Source: Paraburkholderia sp.
GTDB lineage: Bacteria > Pseudomonadota > Gammaproteobacteria > Burkholderiales > Burkholderiaceae
DNA length: 64,000 nucleotides
Direction of reading: 5' to 3'
NCBI RefSeq assembly: GCF_004298475.1
Contig: NZ_SCRP01000010.1
Location: 62,001-126,000, forward strand
Positions within the stretch are counted from its first letter, which is position 1. Every line of letters starts with the position of its first letter. Positions 50,703-61,814 of the stretch are shown here, piece after piece. The notes under the pieces are model-generated. The model did not search any database. It was not told where the DNA came from and worked only from the letters and a program-made list of their open reading frames with translations. A program made the position numbers and the translations under genes.

Positions 50703-50931
50703 CCGGCGATTGTAACCGAGGAAAGAAGGCACGCGAGCGACAGCCCGGTAAGCCCGCTGGCCGGGCCGCACGCGAGGGTGGGCAGGCGCGCGGCGCGTCG
50801 TCTGCGGCACGTGTTCGTACGGATTTCGAACCCGGCATCGAATCGTACGATCGTTCGAATATCGACGGATTGCCGTACACTGTCCGTTCGTCCCGATTTC
50901 ATAAACGACGCGACAGCACACAGGAGACACG

Positions 50932-51903
50932 ATGCGCGCCATTCGCTGCAACCAGTACGGTCCACCCGACTCCCTCACGCTCGAAACGCTGCCCGACCTG
51001 GCACCCGGTGCGGGCCAGGTCGTCATCGACGTGAAAGCGGCCGCCGTCAATTTTCCCGACGTGCTCATCATCGAAAACAAGTATCAGATGAAGCCGCCGC
51101 TGCCCTTCACGCCGGGCGCCGAGGTTGCAGGCGTCGTGCGTGCCGCGGGCGCGGGCGTGAAACTTGCGCCGGGTGCGCGCGTGATCGCCTACGTGGGTAC
51201 CGGTGGCTTTGCCGAGCAGGTCGTGGCCAATGAAGCCGCCTGCGTTCCGCTGCCCGATGGCGCCGATTTCGCGACGGCCGCCGCTTTCACGCTCGCCTAC
51301 GGCACGTCGCATCACGCGGTGGTCGACCGCGCGGCGCTGCGCGCCGGCGAGACCATGCTCGTGCTGGGCGCGGCGGGCGGCGTAGGGCTTGCCGCCGTCG
51401 AAATCGGCAAGGTGCTTGGCGCGCGCGTGATCGCTGCGGCGTCGAGCGACGAAAAGCTCGATGTCTGCAAGCGCTTCGGCGCGGACGCCACCATCAACTA
51501 CAGCACCGAAGACCTGCGCGAGCGTGTGAAGGCGCTCACCGATGGCAAAGGCCCGGACGTGATCTACGATCCGGTCGGCGGCATCTACGCGGAACCCGCG
51601 TTTCGCAGCATCGGCTGGCGCGGCCGCTATCTGGTCGTGGGCTTCGCCAACGGCGAAATTCCGAAGCTGCCGCTCAATCTCGCGCTGCTCAAGGGCGCGA
51701 GTATTGTCGGCGTATTCTGGGGGGAATTCGCGCGCCGCGAACCGCAGAACAACGCGGCCGCGTTCGCGCAGATGGTCGAGTGGATCAACAAGGGCTTGCT
51801 CCGGCCGTATGTCTCGAAGCGCTATGCGCTCGCCGAGACCGCGCAGGCGCTCAAGGACATGGCCTCCCGGCAGGTGACGGGCAAAATCGTCATCGAGCCC
51901 TGA
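50932..51903 (+). CDS. NADPH:quinone oxidoreductase family protein
   Basis: A 323-residue medium-chain reductase without zinc-binding residues. [14 protein letters not shown] N-terminal segment, the GAEVAGVV start of the cofactor region and the nucleotide-binding [15 protein letters not shown] (near 143-157) are present; there is no structural cysteine cluster. A -10-like TACACT (50876-50881) precedes the start by about 50 bases. Reduces quinones or similar carbonyl compounds with NADPH; substrate not determined. Confidence 0.85.
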   Translation: MRAIRCNQYGPPDSLTLETLPDLAPGAGQVVIDVKAAAVNFPDVLIIENKYQMKPPLPFTPGAEVAGVVRAAGAGVKLAPGARVIAYVGTGGFAEQVVANEAACVPLPDGADFATAAAFTLAYGTSHHAVVDRAALRAGETMLVLGAAGGVGLAAVEIGKVLGARVIAAASSDEKLDVCKRFGADATINYSTEDLRERVKALTDGKGPDVIYDPVGGIYAEPAFRSIGWRGRYLVVGFANGEIPKLPLNLALLKGASIVGVFWGEFARREPQNNAAAFAQMVEWINKGLLRPYVSKRYALAETAQALKDMASRQVTGKIVIEP

Positions 51904-51927
51904 GCGTTTTGCATAGCGCCCGAATAC

Positions 51928-51957
51928 AAACAGCGCGCCTCGGCGCGCTGTTTGTTT
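51928..51957. terminator. Bidirectional terminator between the oxidoreductase and CoA-transferase
   Basis: AAACAGCGCGCC pairs with GGCGCGCTGTTT around TC, with a T-rich run (GTTT) on plus and A/T on minus. Confidence 0.8.
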
Positions 51958-51976
51958 CCGCGTTTCGTTTATCGAC

Positions 51977-53215
51977 TCAGACGATCTGTTGCGCACGCAA
52001 CCGGGCGACATGGTCGGCGTCGTAACCCAGCGCGTGGAGGACCTCGTCGGTATGTTCGCCGAGTTCGGGGCCCAGCCAGCGCGTATCGCCCGGCGTGGCG
52101 GAGAGCTTCGGCGTGACGGCGGGCAGCGCGACGTCGACCTTGTCTTGCCAGCGGAACTGCTGGATCATCTGGCGCGCCATGAACTGGGGATCCGTGAACA
52201 TGTCGGCGACGCTGTAGATGCGGCCCACCGGCACATCGGCGGCGTTGAGCACGTCGAGCGCTTCGTCGATCGTGCGGGTCGAAAGCCATGCGGCAATCGC
52301 ACCGTCGATCTCCTGCGTGCGCGGCACGCGGCCGTCGTTGTGCGCGAGGCCCGGATCGTTGGCGAGATCGTCTCGGTCGATGGCGCTCATGAGACGCCTG
52401 AAAATCGGATCGCTATTGCCGCCGATCACGATGCTGCCGTCCTTGCACGGGTACGTGTTCGACGGCACGATGCCCGGCAGCGAGGCGCCGGTGCGTTCGC
52501 GCACCATGCCGTAGACGCCGTATTCGGGCACCACGCTTTCCATCATGTTGAAGACGGCTTCATAGAGTGCGACATCGACGATTTGCCCGCTGCCGCCGTT
52601 CACGTTGCGGTGATGCAGCGCCATGAGCGCGCCGATCACGCCGTGCAGCGCGGCAATCGAATCGCCGATGGAAATGCCGATGCGCGGCGGCGGCAGGTCC
52701 GGATAGCCGGTGATGTGACGCAAGCCGCCCATCGACTCGGCAATCGCGCCAAAACCCGGACGATCCCGATACGGACCGCTCTGCCCATAGCCGGACAAAC
52801 GCACCATCACGAGACCGGGGTTCTCCTTCGACAGCACGTCGTAACCGAGTCCGAGCTTTTCGAGCAAACCGGGGCGGAAATTCTCGATGACGATGTCGGC
52901 TTCTTTCGCGAGGCGGCGGACGATCTCCTTGCCCTCCTCGGCCTTCAGGTTCACCGTCACAGACTTCTTGTTGCGCGCCTGCACGGCCCACCAAAGCGAA
53001 GTGCCGCCCGCTTCGGGATAGAGCTTGCGCCACTTGCGCAGCGGATCGCCGCCTTTCGGGTCTTCGATCTTGATGACCTCGGCGCCGAACTCGCCGAGAA
53101 ACCGCGCGGCGAACGGGCCCGCGATCAGCGTGCCGAGTTCGAGCACTTTCACGCCGGCAAGCGGGCCGGCGGCACGCTCGCGTGAGGCGGATTCGGGGGA
53201 TGTGGCTGCGCTCAT
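51977..53215 (-). CDS. CaiB/BaiF family CoA-transferase
   Basis: A 412-residue class III CoA-transferase. LAGVKVLELGTLIAGPFAARFLGEFGAEVIKIEDP is the family N-terminus (residues about 18-52). The catalytic Asp is expected in GYPDLPPPRIGISIGDSIAALHG, with the KSVTVNLKAEEG motif also present. It moves CoA between carboxylic acids. It is isolated, with recR 79 bases upstream beyond its start in the opposite sense of transcription order (both minus), so substrate context is lacking. Confidence 0.85.
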   Translation of the reverse strand: MSAATSPESASRERAAGPLAGVKVLELGTLIAGPFAARFLGEFGAEVIKIEDPKGGDPLRKWRKLYPEAGGTSLWWAVQARNKKSVTVNLKAEEGKEIVRRLAKEADIVIENFRPGLLEKLGLGYDVLSKENPGLVMVRLSGYGQSGPYRDRPGFGAIAESMGGLRHITGYPDLPPPRIGISIGDSIAALHGVIGALMALHHRNVNGGSGQIVDVALYEAVFNMMESVVPEYGVYGMVRERTGASLPGIVPSNTYPCKDGSIVIGGNSDPIFRRLMSAIDRDDLANDPGLAHNDGRVPRTQEIDGAIAAWLSTRTIDEALDVLNAADVPVGRIYSVADMFTDPQFMARQMIQQFRWQDKVDVALPAVTPKLSATPGDTRWLGPELGEHTDEVLHALGYDADHVARLRAQQIV

Positions 53216-53294
53216 GGGTCTCCTTACCTGCTTCGATGCGCGCTGCGCGACGGCGTGACGTTATGCGCCGGGCGCGCGCGGCAAGATTCTCGTG

Positions 53295-53891
53295 TTACAT
53301 CGAGCGGCGGTCGATCATCGCGCGGGCGATCGTGCCCGCGTCGACGTATTCGAGTTCGCCGCCCACCGGCACGCCGCGCGCGAGGCGCGTGACGCTCAGG
53401 CCGCGCGCCTTCAGCGCCTGGCCGAGGTAGTGCGCGGTGGCTTCGCCTTCGTTCGTGAAGTTGGTTGCGAGCACGACTTCCTTGACGATGCCGTCCGAGG
53501 CTCGCTTCACGAGGCGATCAAAATGGATCTCTTTGGGACCGATGCCGTCGAGCGGACTCAAGTGCCCCATCAGCACGAAATACAGGCCGTGCCATGTCAT
53601 GGTCTGTTCGAGCATGATCTGGTCGGCAGGTGTTTCGACGACGCACAGCAGCGTGGGATCGCGCTCCTCGTCGAGACATGTTTCGCATATCTGCGCTTCG
53701 GTGAACGTGTTGCACTTCTCGCAGTGCTTCAGGTGCCCGGTGGCGAACATGAGCGCCCGGCCGAGTTTTTCGGCACCTTCACGGTCGTGCTGCATCAGGT
53801 GATAGGCCATGCGCTGCGCCGACTTCGGCCCGACGCCGGGCAACGCGCGCAGCGCCTCGACAAGCGCTGCCAGGGCGGAAGGTTGTTTCAT
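53295..53891 (-). CDS. recR: Recombination protein RecR
   Basis: A 198-residue RecFOR pathway protein. A helix-hairpin-helix ([20 protein letters not shown]), a zinc finger with [16 protein letters not shown] and a Toprim domain ([17 protein letters not shown]) are complete, ending in [16 protein letters not shown]. Third gene of the dnaX-ybaB-recR set, but separated from ybaB by a terminator hairpin, so it may have its own promoter. Confidence 0.95.
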   Translation of the reverse strand: MKQPSALAALVEALRALPGVGPKSAQRMAYHLMQHDREGAEKLGRALMFATGHLKHCEKCNTFTEAQICETCLDEERDPTLLCVVETPADQIMLEQTMTWHGLYFVLMGHLSPLDGIGPKEIHFDRLVKRASDGIVKEVVLATNFTNEGEATAHYLGQALKARGLSVTRLARGVPVGGELEYVDAGTIARAMIDRRSM

Positions 53892-53980
53892 GCGGATTCA
53901 GCGTGGCGAATCGATGGATCTTGCGGCGTGAAGCCGCCAACTGGGTAAACACGGCGGACGGCGCGTGGCGCGGCCCTGTG

Positions 53981-54014
53981 AAAAACGGGCCGCGGCGCAA
54001 GCGCGCGCGGCCCG
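53981..54014 (-). terminator. Intrinsic terminator between ybaB and recR
   Basis: CGGGCCGCG (53986-53994) pairs with CGCGGCCCG (54006-54014) around an 11-base loop and is followed on the minus strand by TTTTT. It may separate ybaB from recR or act as a partial attenuator. Confidence 0.65.
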
Positions 54015-54025
54015 CCTGTACGGCA

Positions 54026-54352
54026 TCAGAACGGCAGCTTGAAGCCCGGGGGCAGCGGCAGACCAGCGGTCATGCCGCCCATCTTTTCCTGCGACGTGGC
54101 TTCGGCCTTGCGTACTGCGTCGTTGAACGCCGCCGCGACGAGGTCTTCGAGCATGTCCTTGTCGTCCGCGAGCAGGCTCGGGTCGATCGACACGCGGCGC
54201 ACGTCGTTGCGGCACGTCATCGTCACCTTGACCAGACCGGCGCCCGCCTGACCCTCGACCTCGATCGTGGCAAGCTGCTCCTGCATCTTCTTCATGTTTT
54301 CCTGCATCTGCTGGGCCTGCTTCATCAGCCCGGCAATTTGACCTTTCATCAT
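54026..54352 (-). CDS. ybaB: YbaB/EbfC family nucleoid-associated protein
   Basis: A 108-residue DNA-binding protein, a dimer with a tweezer-like shape in known structures. Two adjacent ATGs (54352 and 54349) begin [28 protein letters not shown], a coiled-coil helix, followed by a beta-sheet ([21 protein letters not shown]) and a Gly/Met/Pro-rich tail. It is the usual neighbour of dnaX and recR. Confidence 0.95.
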   Translation of the reverse strand: MMKGQIAGLMKQAQQMQENMKKMQEQLATIEVEGQAGAGLVKVTMTCRNDVRRVSIDPSLLADDKDMLEDLVAAAFNDAVRKAEATSQEKMGGMTAGLPLPPGFKLPF

Positions 54353-54387
54353 GATCGTGACTCCTTCTGGATCGTTTGTATTCGGAA

Positions 54388-54414
54388 AAGCGCGCGGCAC
54401 CACGTGTGCCGCGC
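54388..54414 (-). terminator. Hairpin between dnaX and ybaB
   Basis: GCGCGGCAC pairs with GTGCCGCGC around CACGT (54392-54414), and CTTTTCC follows on the minus strand. A short U-tract suggests a weak terminator or an attenuator within the dnaX-ybaB unit. Confidence 0.45.
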
Positions 54415-54422
54415 GCCGCAAA

Positions 54423-56792
54423 TCAATGGGCGGCCTGGCCGCTGCCCGGCGCCGCGTCGAGCGCGACCGGGCGGATCGAACCCGGCACGATGCTCGCGCC
54501 GAAGTCTCGAATCAGTTGCTGGACGAACGGGTCCGCGCCGATTTCGCGCTCGGCGTCGCGTTGACGCCCGGCGCGCGCGGCTGCGTCGAGCGCGGCGGCC
54601 GTGCGGCGTGCGGGGCCCACGACCACCGCAACGTCCACGTCCTTGCCGAGCCGCTCGGCAAGCGCCGCCTTCAGTTTCGCGACCTGCGAGGCCTCCGCGT
54701 ATTGCGGCACCGGCACGCTCAGCTTGAGCACCGCGCCGTCGAGTGCGGTCAGTTCGCTATTGAACGCAAGCTGGTACGAGATGCCCTTGAGCGGCAGCGT
54801 CGCGGCAAGTGCGGGCCAGTCGCCCGTGAAGCCGATCGCGTCGAGCGCGATGCCCGGCGGCAGTTTGCTGACGTCCACGACGGCCGCTGCGGGCGTCGCC
54901 GCAGGCGCGGCGGCGCGCGGTGCTGCCGGTTCGCTGTCGTATGCGGGCACGAAGCCGTCGTCGGGCGAGGCGAAATAAGCGTCGTCGGCGCCGAGGGGCA
55001 CGTAGTCGTCGGGCGGAATGTCGTCCCACGGCGGAGGGGATGCGGCGTCCTGGGCGCTCGCGCCACGGGCCGGCTGGCGCTGCTGCGCTTCCTGCGCGGC
55101 GGCGGCGCGGCGGGCGGGGTCCGGCGTCGGCACCTTCACTTCGGCGCGCGGTGCGGCGGATCTGGGCGCGGCAGCAGGTGCGTTAGCTGCGGCGCGGGCA
55201 CCGCGATCGGCCGATACGCGCATGCCCTTGTTGCGCAGCACATCGAGTGCCGCGCTTGCGCCGCCGCGCACATCGGATGCTTCGGTCGCGCTCGCTGCCA
55301 CGTCGGGCTCGGCTTGCGGTTCGGGCTCGGCGGGTTTTGCCTCGACTGGTGTTGGCGCCGCCACAGGCGCCTCGCCCCGAATTTCGGGCGACGCGTCCTG
55401 CGCGCCGGCTTGCACCTCGATTTGCGCCTCGGTTTGCCCTTCGTCGGCTGATTCCCACGGCGGCACAACGCGCAGCGCAGCGGGCGTCGCTGCTACGCCA
55501 ACTTCACCGGCGTTCGGCGCAGCGGCGGGTTTGTCTGTTTCTACCGGAAGCGCGCGCGGTGCAGCGGCTTGCGTACTCACAGCCGGGCGCGGCGCCTGTG
55601 CCCCTGCGCTGGTGGCTGAGCTCGCCAGCGCAGGCGCAGCCGCCCTCGCCCCGGAACTCGCCGCTGCAGGCTTCGACGCGGGCGCACTGCCGACATTGCC
55701 CGCGCCCGTCGACTGCTCGAACGCAAGCATGCGCAGCAGGGTCATCGTGAAGCCCGCGTATTCGTCGGGCGCGAGTCCAAGCTCGCTGCGTCCAAGCGTC
55801 GCGATCTGATAGAACAGTTGAACCTGCTCGGGCGAGAGTTCGGCGGCGAAGCGGCGCAGATCCGCCGCTTCCGGCCACTCTTCGAGCACCGACGCCGGCG
55901 CGAACTGCGCCCACGCAATACGGTGGAAGAGACTCGCGAGATCCTGCAGCGCCGTCGAAAACGACAGGCTGCGCAATGCCATTTCGTCCGCAATCGCGAG
56001 CACGGCCGCGCCGTCGCTTGCGACAAGCGCGTCGATCAGGCGGATCAGATAGCTTTGATCGAGCGCGCCGAGCATGCCGCGCACGGCCTCCTCGGTCACC
56101 TGATTCGCCGAGTAGGCAATCGCCTGATCGGTCAACGAGAGCGCGTCGCGCATCGAACCGTCGGCGGCGCGGGCGAGCAGGCGCAGCGCCTGCGGCTCAA
56201 ATTCGACCTTCTCTTCGCCGAGGATATGCGTCAGATGCTCGACGATGTTCGCCGCGGGCATCTGCTTCAGATTGAACTGCAGGCAGCGCGACAGCACCGT
56301 GACCGGAATTTTCTGCGGATCGGTCGTCGCGAGAATGAACTTGACGTGCGGCGGCGGCTCTTCCAGCGTCTTCAGCATCGCGTTGAAGGCGTGGTTCGTC
56401 AGCATGTGCACTTCGTCGATCATGTAGACCTTGAAGCGCGCATCCACCGGTGCATAGACGGCGCGTTCGAGCAGCGCGGCCATTTCGTCGACGCCGCGAT
56501 TGCTCGCCGCATCCATTTCGACGTAGTCGACAAAGCGGCCTTCATCGATCTCCCGGCACGCGCGGCACACGCCGCACGGCGTCGATGTCACGCCGGTCTC
56601 GCAGTTGAGCGCCTTGGCGAAGATGCGCGACAGCGTCGTCTTGCCCACGCCGCGCGTGCCCGTGAAGAGGTACGCGTGATGCAGGCGGCCGCCGTCGAGT
56701 GCATGCGTGAGCGCGCGCACCACGTGCTCCTGTCCGACGAGCGAAGCGAAGTCCTTCGGTCGCCACTTGCGTGCGAGAACTTGGTAGGTCAT
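54423..56792 (-). CDS. dnaX: DNA polymerase III subunits gamma and tau
   Basis: A 789-residue clamp-loader ATPase. The N-terminal AAA+ module has Walker [12 protein letters not shown] (near 45-55), the zinc finger [16 protein letters not shown] (about 64-79), Walker B-type MIDEVHML and SRC box LSRCLQF. After residue about 370 comes a very long Pro/Ala/Glu-rich region and, at the end, the tau-specific C-terminal domain that binds the polymerase. I see no A6G-type slippery site, so a separate gamma product by frameshifting is not evident. Starts the dnaX-ybaB block. Confidence 0.94.
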   Translation of the reverse strand: MTYQVLARKWRPKDFASLVGQEHVVRALTHALDGGRLHHAYLFTGTRGVGKTTLSRIFAKALNCETGVTSTPCGVCRACREIDEGRFVDYVEMDAASNRGVDEMAALLERAVYAPVDARFKVYMIDEVHMLTNHAFNAMLKTLEEPPPHVKFILATTDPQKIPVTVLSRCLQFNLKQMPAANIVEHLTHILGEEKVEFEPQALRLLARAADGSMRDALSLTDQAIAYSANQVTEEAVRGMLGALDQSYLIRLIDALVASDGAAVLAIADEMALRSLSFSTALQDLASLFHRIAWAQFAPASVLEEWPEAADLRRFAAELSPEQVQLFYQIATLGRSELGLAPDEYAGFTMTLLRMLAFEQSTGAGNVGSAPASKPAAASSGARAAAPALASSATSAGAQAPRPAVSTQAAAPRALPVETDKPAAAPNAGEVGVAATPAALRVVPPWESADEGQTEAQIEVQAGAQDASPEIRGEAPVAAPTPVEAKPAEPEPQAEPDVAASATEASDVRGGASAALDVLRNKGMRVSADRGARAAANAPAAAPRSAAPRAEVKVPTPDPARRAAAAQEAQQRQPARGASAQDAASPPPWDDIPPDDYVPLGADDAYFASPDDGFVPAYDSEPAAPRAAAPAATPAAAVVDVSKLPPGIALDAIGFTGDWPALAATLPLKGISYQLAFNSELTALDGAVLKLSVPVPQYAEASQVAKLKAALAERLGKDVDVAVVVGPARRTAAALDAAARAGRQRDAEREIGADPFVQQLIRDFGASIVPGSIRPVALDAAPGSGQAAH

Positions 56793-57071
56793 CGGGAAAT
56801 TGTATCAGCATCGCCTGCGCGCACAGATGATTCGGCAAGGCGCAAACGCACAGCCCGCGGCGCCCTGGCACGGCACGCGCGAGCGCTGCGAAAGAGACGG
56901 ATCCGGCTGCTGCCGCGTGCGCAAATCTCGCCATCGAAACGCTGGCCACCGACGATCACGCAAGCGTTGCCAAAGCCGTGCCGGACGCGGCAAAACCAAG
57001 GGTAACGCAAACGGGAAACGACGAGGTAACGAAGTGGGGAACTGGAGAACAGCAGGAAGAAAGTTGAAGGT
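56793..57071. other. dnaX upstream region
   Basis: About 280 bases between the dnaX start and the 3' end of the SRP RNA gene, which is on the same strand. It holds the dnaX leader and promoter. Purine-rich on the plus strand (GGGAAACGACGAGGTAACG), with no supportable gene. Confidence 0.4.
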
Positions 57072-57167
57072 GACGAGCCCGACCCTCGGCACTGGCGGAA
57101 AACGGCTGTGGCTGCTTCGTTCCCGACCTGACCAGGTTGACCGCCCCTCCATGCGAGGAGGCCCGTC
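57072..57167 (-). ncRNA. ffs: Signal recognition particle RNA, 4.5S type
   Basis: A 96-base RNA on the minus strand carrying the conserved loop region CAGGTCGGGAACGAAGCAGCC, split as CCTGGTCAGGTCGGGAACG and AAGCAGCC. The ends pair: GACGGGCC at the 5' side with GGCTCGTC at the 3' side, eight base pairs with one G-U. The arrangement upstream of dnaX is normal in proteobacteria. With Ffh it targets inner-membrane proteins to the translocon. Confidence 0.93.
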
Positions 57168-57635
57168 ACGGCGCATTCTAACATTGGTTGCGCTGCAATG
57201 AGAACCCTCATCCGAAAAGTCGCACCGCGCGCGCTGGTGCAGTAAAAAGGTGGCAGCATCAGCGGCAACAACGCAGCGCGCCGCAATATCGCTGTGCGGG
57301 CAACTGCGCCACCGCTATAGAGAGGAGAGCGCGATCACGACGCGCGCATTGATCGAGCGCAGTCCTTGCGCACAGCCCGAAAAAAACCCGCCGGGCATGC
57401 CCCGCGAGACCGGACCGCTGCGGCATGCATACGCACTATCGCCGTCGGCAATGCATAGGGATTTAGGCTACACTGGCGTCGGCAATGGGCTGCGCCGTGC
57501 ACAACGGCGCATGAGGCTCATGCGGGGTCCACGCGGATCGGGCATGCCGTTCTGGTGGCCCCGGATAAGTTTTCAGTTTTGGTGTATCGTGGCGAGCAAT
57601 TCAGTCAGCCTCGATTCGAAAGAGGTATTCATACA
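57168..57635. other. ffs to trxA spacer
   Basis: About 470 bases between the divergent ffs and trxA. A 130-codon plus-strand frame (57250-57639) is open but looks like noise. TAGGCTACACT (57464-57474) and an AT-rich stretch (57560-57600) are promoter candidates for trxA. No other gene seen. Confidence 0.4.
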
Positions 57636-57962
57636 ATGAGCGAACAAATCAAGCACATCAGCGACGCATCGTTCGAACAGGACGTCGTGAAATCTGACAA
57701 ACCCGTTTTGCTGGACTTCTGGGCCGAATGGTGCGGCCCGTGCAAGATGATCGCGCCGATTCTCGATGAAGTCGCGAAGGACTACGGTGATCGCCTGCAA
57801 ATCGCGAAGATCAATGTCGACGAACACCAGTCGACGCCGGTGAAGTTCGGCGTGCGCGGCATCCCGACGCTGATTCTCTTCAAGAACGGCGCTGTCGCCG
57901 CGCAAAAGGTCGGCGCACTCTCCAAATCGCAACTGACCGCGTTCCTGGACAGCCACCTGTAA
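57636..57962 (+). CDS. trxA: Thioredoxin 1
   Basis: A 108-residue cytoplasmic disulfide reductase. Start [13 protein letters not shown] at 57636. Active site [14 protein letters not shown] with Cys33 and Cys36, the cis-proline segment [12 protein letters not shown] and the usual C-terminal helix. Located just upstream of rho, the common trxA-rho order. Between them lie a hairpin and a separate rho promoter. Confidence 0.97.
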   Translation: MSEQIKHISDASFEQDVVKSDKPVLLDFWAEWCGPCKMIAPILDEVAKDYGDRLQIAKINVDEHQSTPVKFGVRGIPTLILFKNGAVAAQKVGALSKSQLTAFLDSHL

Positions 57963-58028
57963 TTCCCCCTACCCGCCGCGTCGCGTATTTCCTCTCAACG
58001 GGCCCGCGTGCTGGCGGCGATGAAATAA

Positions 58029-58060
58029 CGGTGCGTGTTGTCCGACGACAACACGCACCG
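58029..58060. terminator. Hairpin behind trxA
   Basis: CGGTGCGTGTTGTC pairs perfectly with GACAACACGCACCG around CGAC, 14 bp. The plus-strand tail CAAAAACACG has no U-run, but the stem is strong enough to reduce read-through from trxA into rho. Confidence 0.6.
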
Positions 58061-58083
58061 CAAAAACACGCTGGCTCCCAACA

Positions 58084-58115
58084 CTGGCAGCTTTTGGCGT
58101 GTGCTATGCTAGAAT
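58084..58115 (+). promoter_or_regulatory. Candidate rho promoter
   Basis: TGCTATGCT (an extended -10, TGn-TATGCT at 58102-58110) lies behind CTGGCA (58084-58089) at a 15-base spacing, about 110 bases before the rho ATG. The leader between them carries a GC-rich AGAGCGGTTCCGCTC stem that could be part of rho autoregulation. Confidence 0.42.
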
Positions 58116-58218
58116 TTATAACGCGTCTATCCGGCGCCATATAAAGTCCTAGAGCGGTTCCGCTCGCTTCTTTCCCCCTGACCTCTTTCGTCGCAGTCCT
58201 CCCCGACGGGTTCTCCGT

Positions 58219-59481
<1,263 letters not shown>

Positions 59482-59501
59482 CACCCGTCAGCCTCGCCCC
59501 G

Positions 59502-59530
59502 AACGCCCGCGCCAAGCGGGCGTTTTCATT
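59502..59530 (+). terminator. Rho-independent terminator of rho
   Basis: AACGCCCGC pairs with GCGGGCGTT around GCCAA, followed by TTTCATTT about 25 bases after the rho stop codon. Confidence 0.85.
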
Positions 59531-59597
59531 TCGGCCGCCGTTTTTGTGCGGCACGCCGCCCTTTCCACCTTTCGATGCGCAGCCGGGCACAACATGT

Positions 59598-59613
59598 ACG
59601 TGAACGTTCACGT
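59598..59613. promoter_or_regulatory. Perfect 16-bp palindrome in the merR promoter
   Basis: ACGTGAACGTTCACGT is a perfect dyad at 59598-59613, with TATAAT five bases further at 59619-59624. It lies about 50 bases before the merR ATG. MerR regulators bind dyads between -35 and -10, so self-control by the encoded MerR protein is likely. TTGCAC (59613-59618) is an alternative, poorly spaced -35. Confidence 0.6.
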
Positions 59614-59664
59614 TGCACTATAATGCGGCAAATCGACACGTCGCCGCCCGTGCCCGCATCATCG

Positions 59665-60219
59665 ATGGCTAAATCCCCCCACACGAATTCCCCCACTGAC
59701 TCCCCCGCGCTGCTCACCGTTGGCGACGCCGCACTCCGGTTGAACGTCACGCCGCGCACGCTCAAGTATTACGAGGAGCGCGGTCTCGTCACGCCCACGC
59801 GCAGCGAAGGCCGCTACCGCCTCTACGACGAGCAGAACCTCGAACAGTTCGCGCGCATCCTGCGGTTGCGCTCGCTGGGTTTTTCGCTGCACGGCATCGC
59901 GGAGATGCTCAAACGCCCGCTCGAATCTGCCGTCGATGGCCGCCGGCGTTACTCGCAGGATTCGCTTCAGCATATCGCCGATGCCCTGGCGCAGCAGATC
60001 GATACGCTCGACGCGCGCATCGCCGCCGTGCGGCGCGAACTCAAGGAAGCGCAGACCGTGCGCGCCGAACTCGCGGACGACCTCGATTACCTGACCAAGC
60101 GCCTCGCGGGCGTGCCTTACGAGGCGGTGATCGAAGAGCGGCTCGCCGCAAAGAAACGCCGCCGCGCGGGCAGCGGGCGACGCCGGACCACGGCCGGAAA
60201 CGGCGACGCCCCTTCATGA
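59665..60219 (+). CDS. MerR family transcriptional regulator
   Basis: 184 residues. The start is put at 59665; an ATG at 59623 lies within the TATAAT box and is rejected. The winged helix begins LLTVGDAALRLNVTPRTLKYYEERGLVTPTRSEGRYRLYDEQNL, followed by a long dimerising helix (about 115-150) and a basic Arg/Lys-rich tail. There are no metal-binding cysteines, so a small-molecule or fatty-acid ligand is more likely than a metal. It overlaps the MFS gene by ATGA, implying joint regulation of the exporter. Confidence 0.85.
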   Translation: MAKSPHTNSPTDSPALLTVGDAALRLNVTPRTLKYYEERGLVTPTRSEGRYRLYDEQNLEQFARILRLRSLGFSLHGIAEMLKRPLESAVDGRRRYSQDSLQHIADALAQQIDTLDARIAAVRRELKEAQTVRAELADDLDYLTKRLAGVPYEAVIEERLAAKKRRRAGSGRRRTTAGNGDAPS

Positions 60220-61772
60220 ACGCCACCGGATCGCGCCAACCGCTCTTCAGCGGCGAGCGGCTGCGGGGCGATTTTTTCCCGTGGGTGCTTGCGCTCGCAA
60301 CCGGTCTCGATTACTTCGACAACGCGATCTTTTCCTTCTTCGCAAGCTATATCGCAGGCGGCATCAACGCCTCTCCCGATGAACTCGTCTGGTCGTCGAG
60401 CACGTACGCCGTCGCGGCCGTGCTCGGCATCCTGCAGCAGCAATGGTGGGTCGAGCGCGTCGGCTACCGGCGCTACGTGAGCAGTTGCCTGCTGCTCTAC
60501 GCGGCGGGCGCCGTAATCGCCGCGCTCTGCGCATCGTCGTCCGAGCTCGCCTTCGCGCGCGGCTTTCAGGGTTACTTCATCGGCCCGATCATGGGCACTT
60601 GCCGCATCCTCATCCAGAGCAGTTTCACGCCGCAGCAGCGCCCGCCGGCCACGCGCGCGTTTCTCTCGATGCTCGTGCTCTCCACCGCGCTCGCGCCGCT
60701 CGCCGGTGGCCTGCTCGTTTCGCATTTCGACTGGCGTGCGCTCTTCGCCTGTACCGCGCCCGCGGGCGTTCTGTTCGCCGCACTCGCGTTTTTCGCCCTG
60801 CCCGACTCGGGTCATGTGGAGCCCGAGGAACGCGGAGAGTCGCATTTCTGGCCGTACATCGTCTTCGCGTTCGCGCAGGGCGCGCTCCAGATCGCCATGC
60901 AACAGGTTCGCTTCGAGCTGTTCAGCCGGTCCCCCGAGCTGGTCGTGCTGACCGTGGCCGGTATCGGCTCGCTCGCATGGTTCGGCTGGCATCAGTGGCA
61001 TCACCCCAAACCGCTCGTGCGGCTGCATGCGCTACGCGAAAAGACCTTTCAGGTCGGCCTGCTGCTCTACATGATTTACTACTATCAAAGCACGGCGCTC
61101 AGCTACCTGATCTCACGCTTTCTCGAAGGCGGCCTCAACTATCCGGTGGAAAACGCGGGTCGGCTCACCGGCATCACGTCGCTCGTTTCAGCTTCTGCAC
61201 TGCTCCTGTACTTCCGCTACGCGAAACGCCTGACACGCAAGAAATGGATCATCGTGCCCGGCTTCGCGCTCGCGGCCCTTGTCGCTTTCTGGATGACGCG
61301 GATGCCGCCCGACGTCAGCGAATCGCGGCTCATCGCACCATTGCTGCTGCGCGGCCTTCTCCTGCTCTTCATCGTGGCGCCGGTCGCGAACGTCACGTTC
61401 AGCATCTTCGCGATCGAGGAGTTCACGCACGGCTATCGCCTCAAGAACATCGTCCGGCAGTTGACGATCTCGTTCGCCACGGCCACGGTCATCATCGTCG
61501 AGCAGCATCGGCTCGCGCTGCACCAGTCGCGGCTCGCGGAATCGGTGAATCCGTTCAATCCCGCGTTCCAGAACACCCTTGCGAAGCTGACGCACGGTTT
61601 CGAAGCCCTTGGCAACACGCCCGGCGAAGCATACGGCCTCGCAATCGTGGAGATCAACCGCATGGTCGCGCAGCAGGCGAGCTTCCTGAGTTCGCTCGAC
61701 GGGTTTTATTTCCTCATCGGCGTGGCCATCTGCGGTGGTATCTTTGCAGCCTGCCAGAAGCAGATCGACTGA
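60216..61772 (+). CDS. MFS transporter, DHA2-like (14-helix)
   Basis: 518 residues with about 14 hydrophobic segments. The start overlaps the merR stop by ATGA. DHA2-type traits: GLDYFDNAIFSFFASYIAGGI in the first helix, RGFQGYFIGPIMGTCRI in helix 4-5 and QLTISFATATVIIVEQH near helix 13. A long loop holds WPYIVFAFAQGAL. It probably exports a lipophilic compound under control of the MerR protein. Substrate unknown. Confidence 0.85.
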   Translation: MNATGSRQPLFSGERLRGDFFPWVLALATGLDYFDNAIFSFFASYIAGGINASPDELVWSSSTYAVAAVLGILQQQWWVERVGYRRYVSSCLLLYAAGAVIAALCASSSELAFARGFQGYFIGPIMGTCRILIQSSFTPQQRPPATRAFLSMLVLSTALAPLAGGLLVSHFDWRALFACTAPAGVLFAALAFFALPDSGHVEPEERGESHFWPYIVFAFAQGALQIAMQQVRFELFSRSPELVVLTVAGIGSLAWFGWHQWHHPKPLVRLHALREKTFQVGLLLYMIYYYQSTALSYLISRFLEGGLNYPVENAGRLTGITSLVSASALLLYFRYAKRLTRKKWIIVPGFALAALVAFWMTRMPPDVSESRLIAPLLLRGLLLLFIVAPVANVTFSIFAIEEFTHGYRLKNIVRQLTISFATATVIIVEQHRLALHQSRLAESVNPFNPAFQNTLAKLTHGFEALGNTPGEAYGLAIVEINRMVAQQASFLSSLDGFYFLIGVAICGGIFAACQKQID

Positions 61773-61814
61773 CCCTCTCACGCCAACTCACGCACCTCAC
61801 GACGCAACCCGGCG

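Noticed and set aside
54423..56792. Programmed frameshift in dnaX for a short gamma product
   Set aside because: No A-rich slippery heptamer with a following stop in the -1 frame was found near the end of the ATPase module.
57250..57639. 130-codon ORF before trxA
   Set aside because: Overlaps the trxA start region, has mixed third positions and contains likely promoter sequence.
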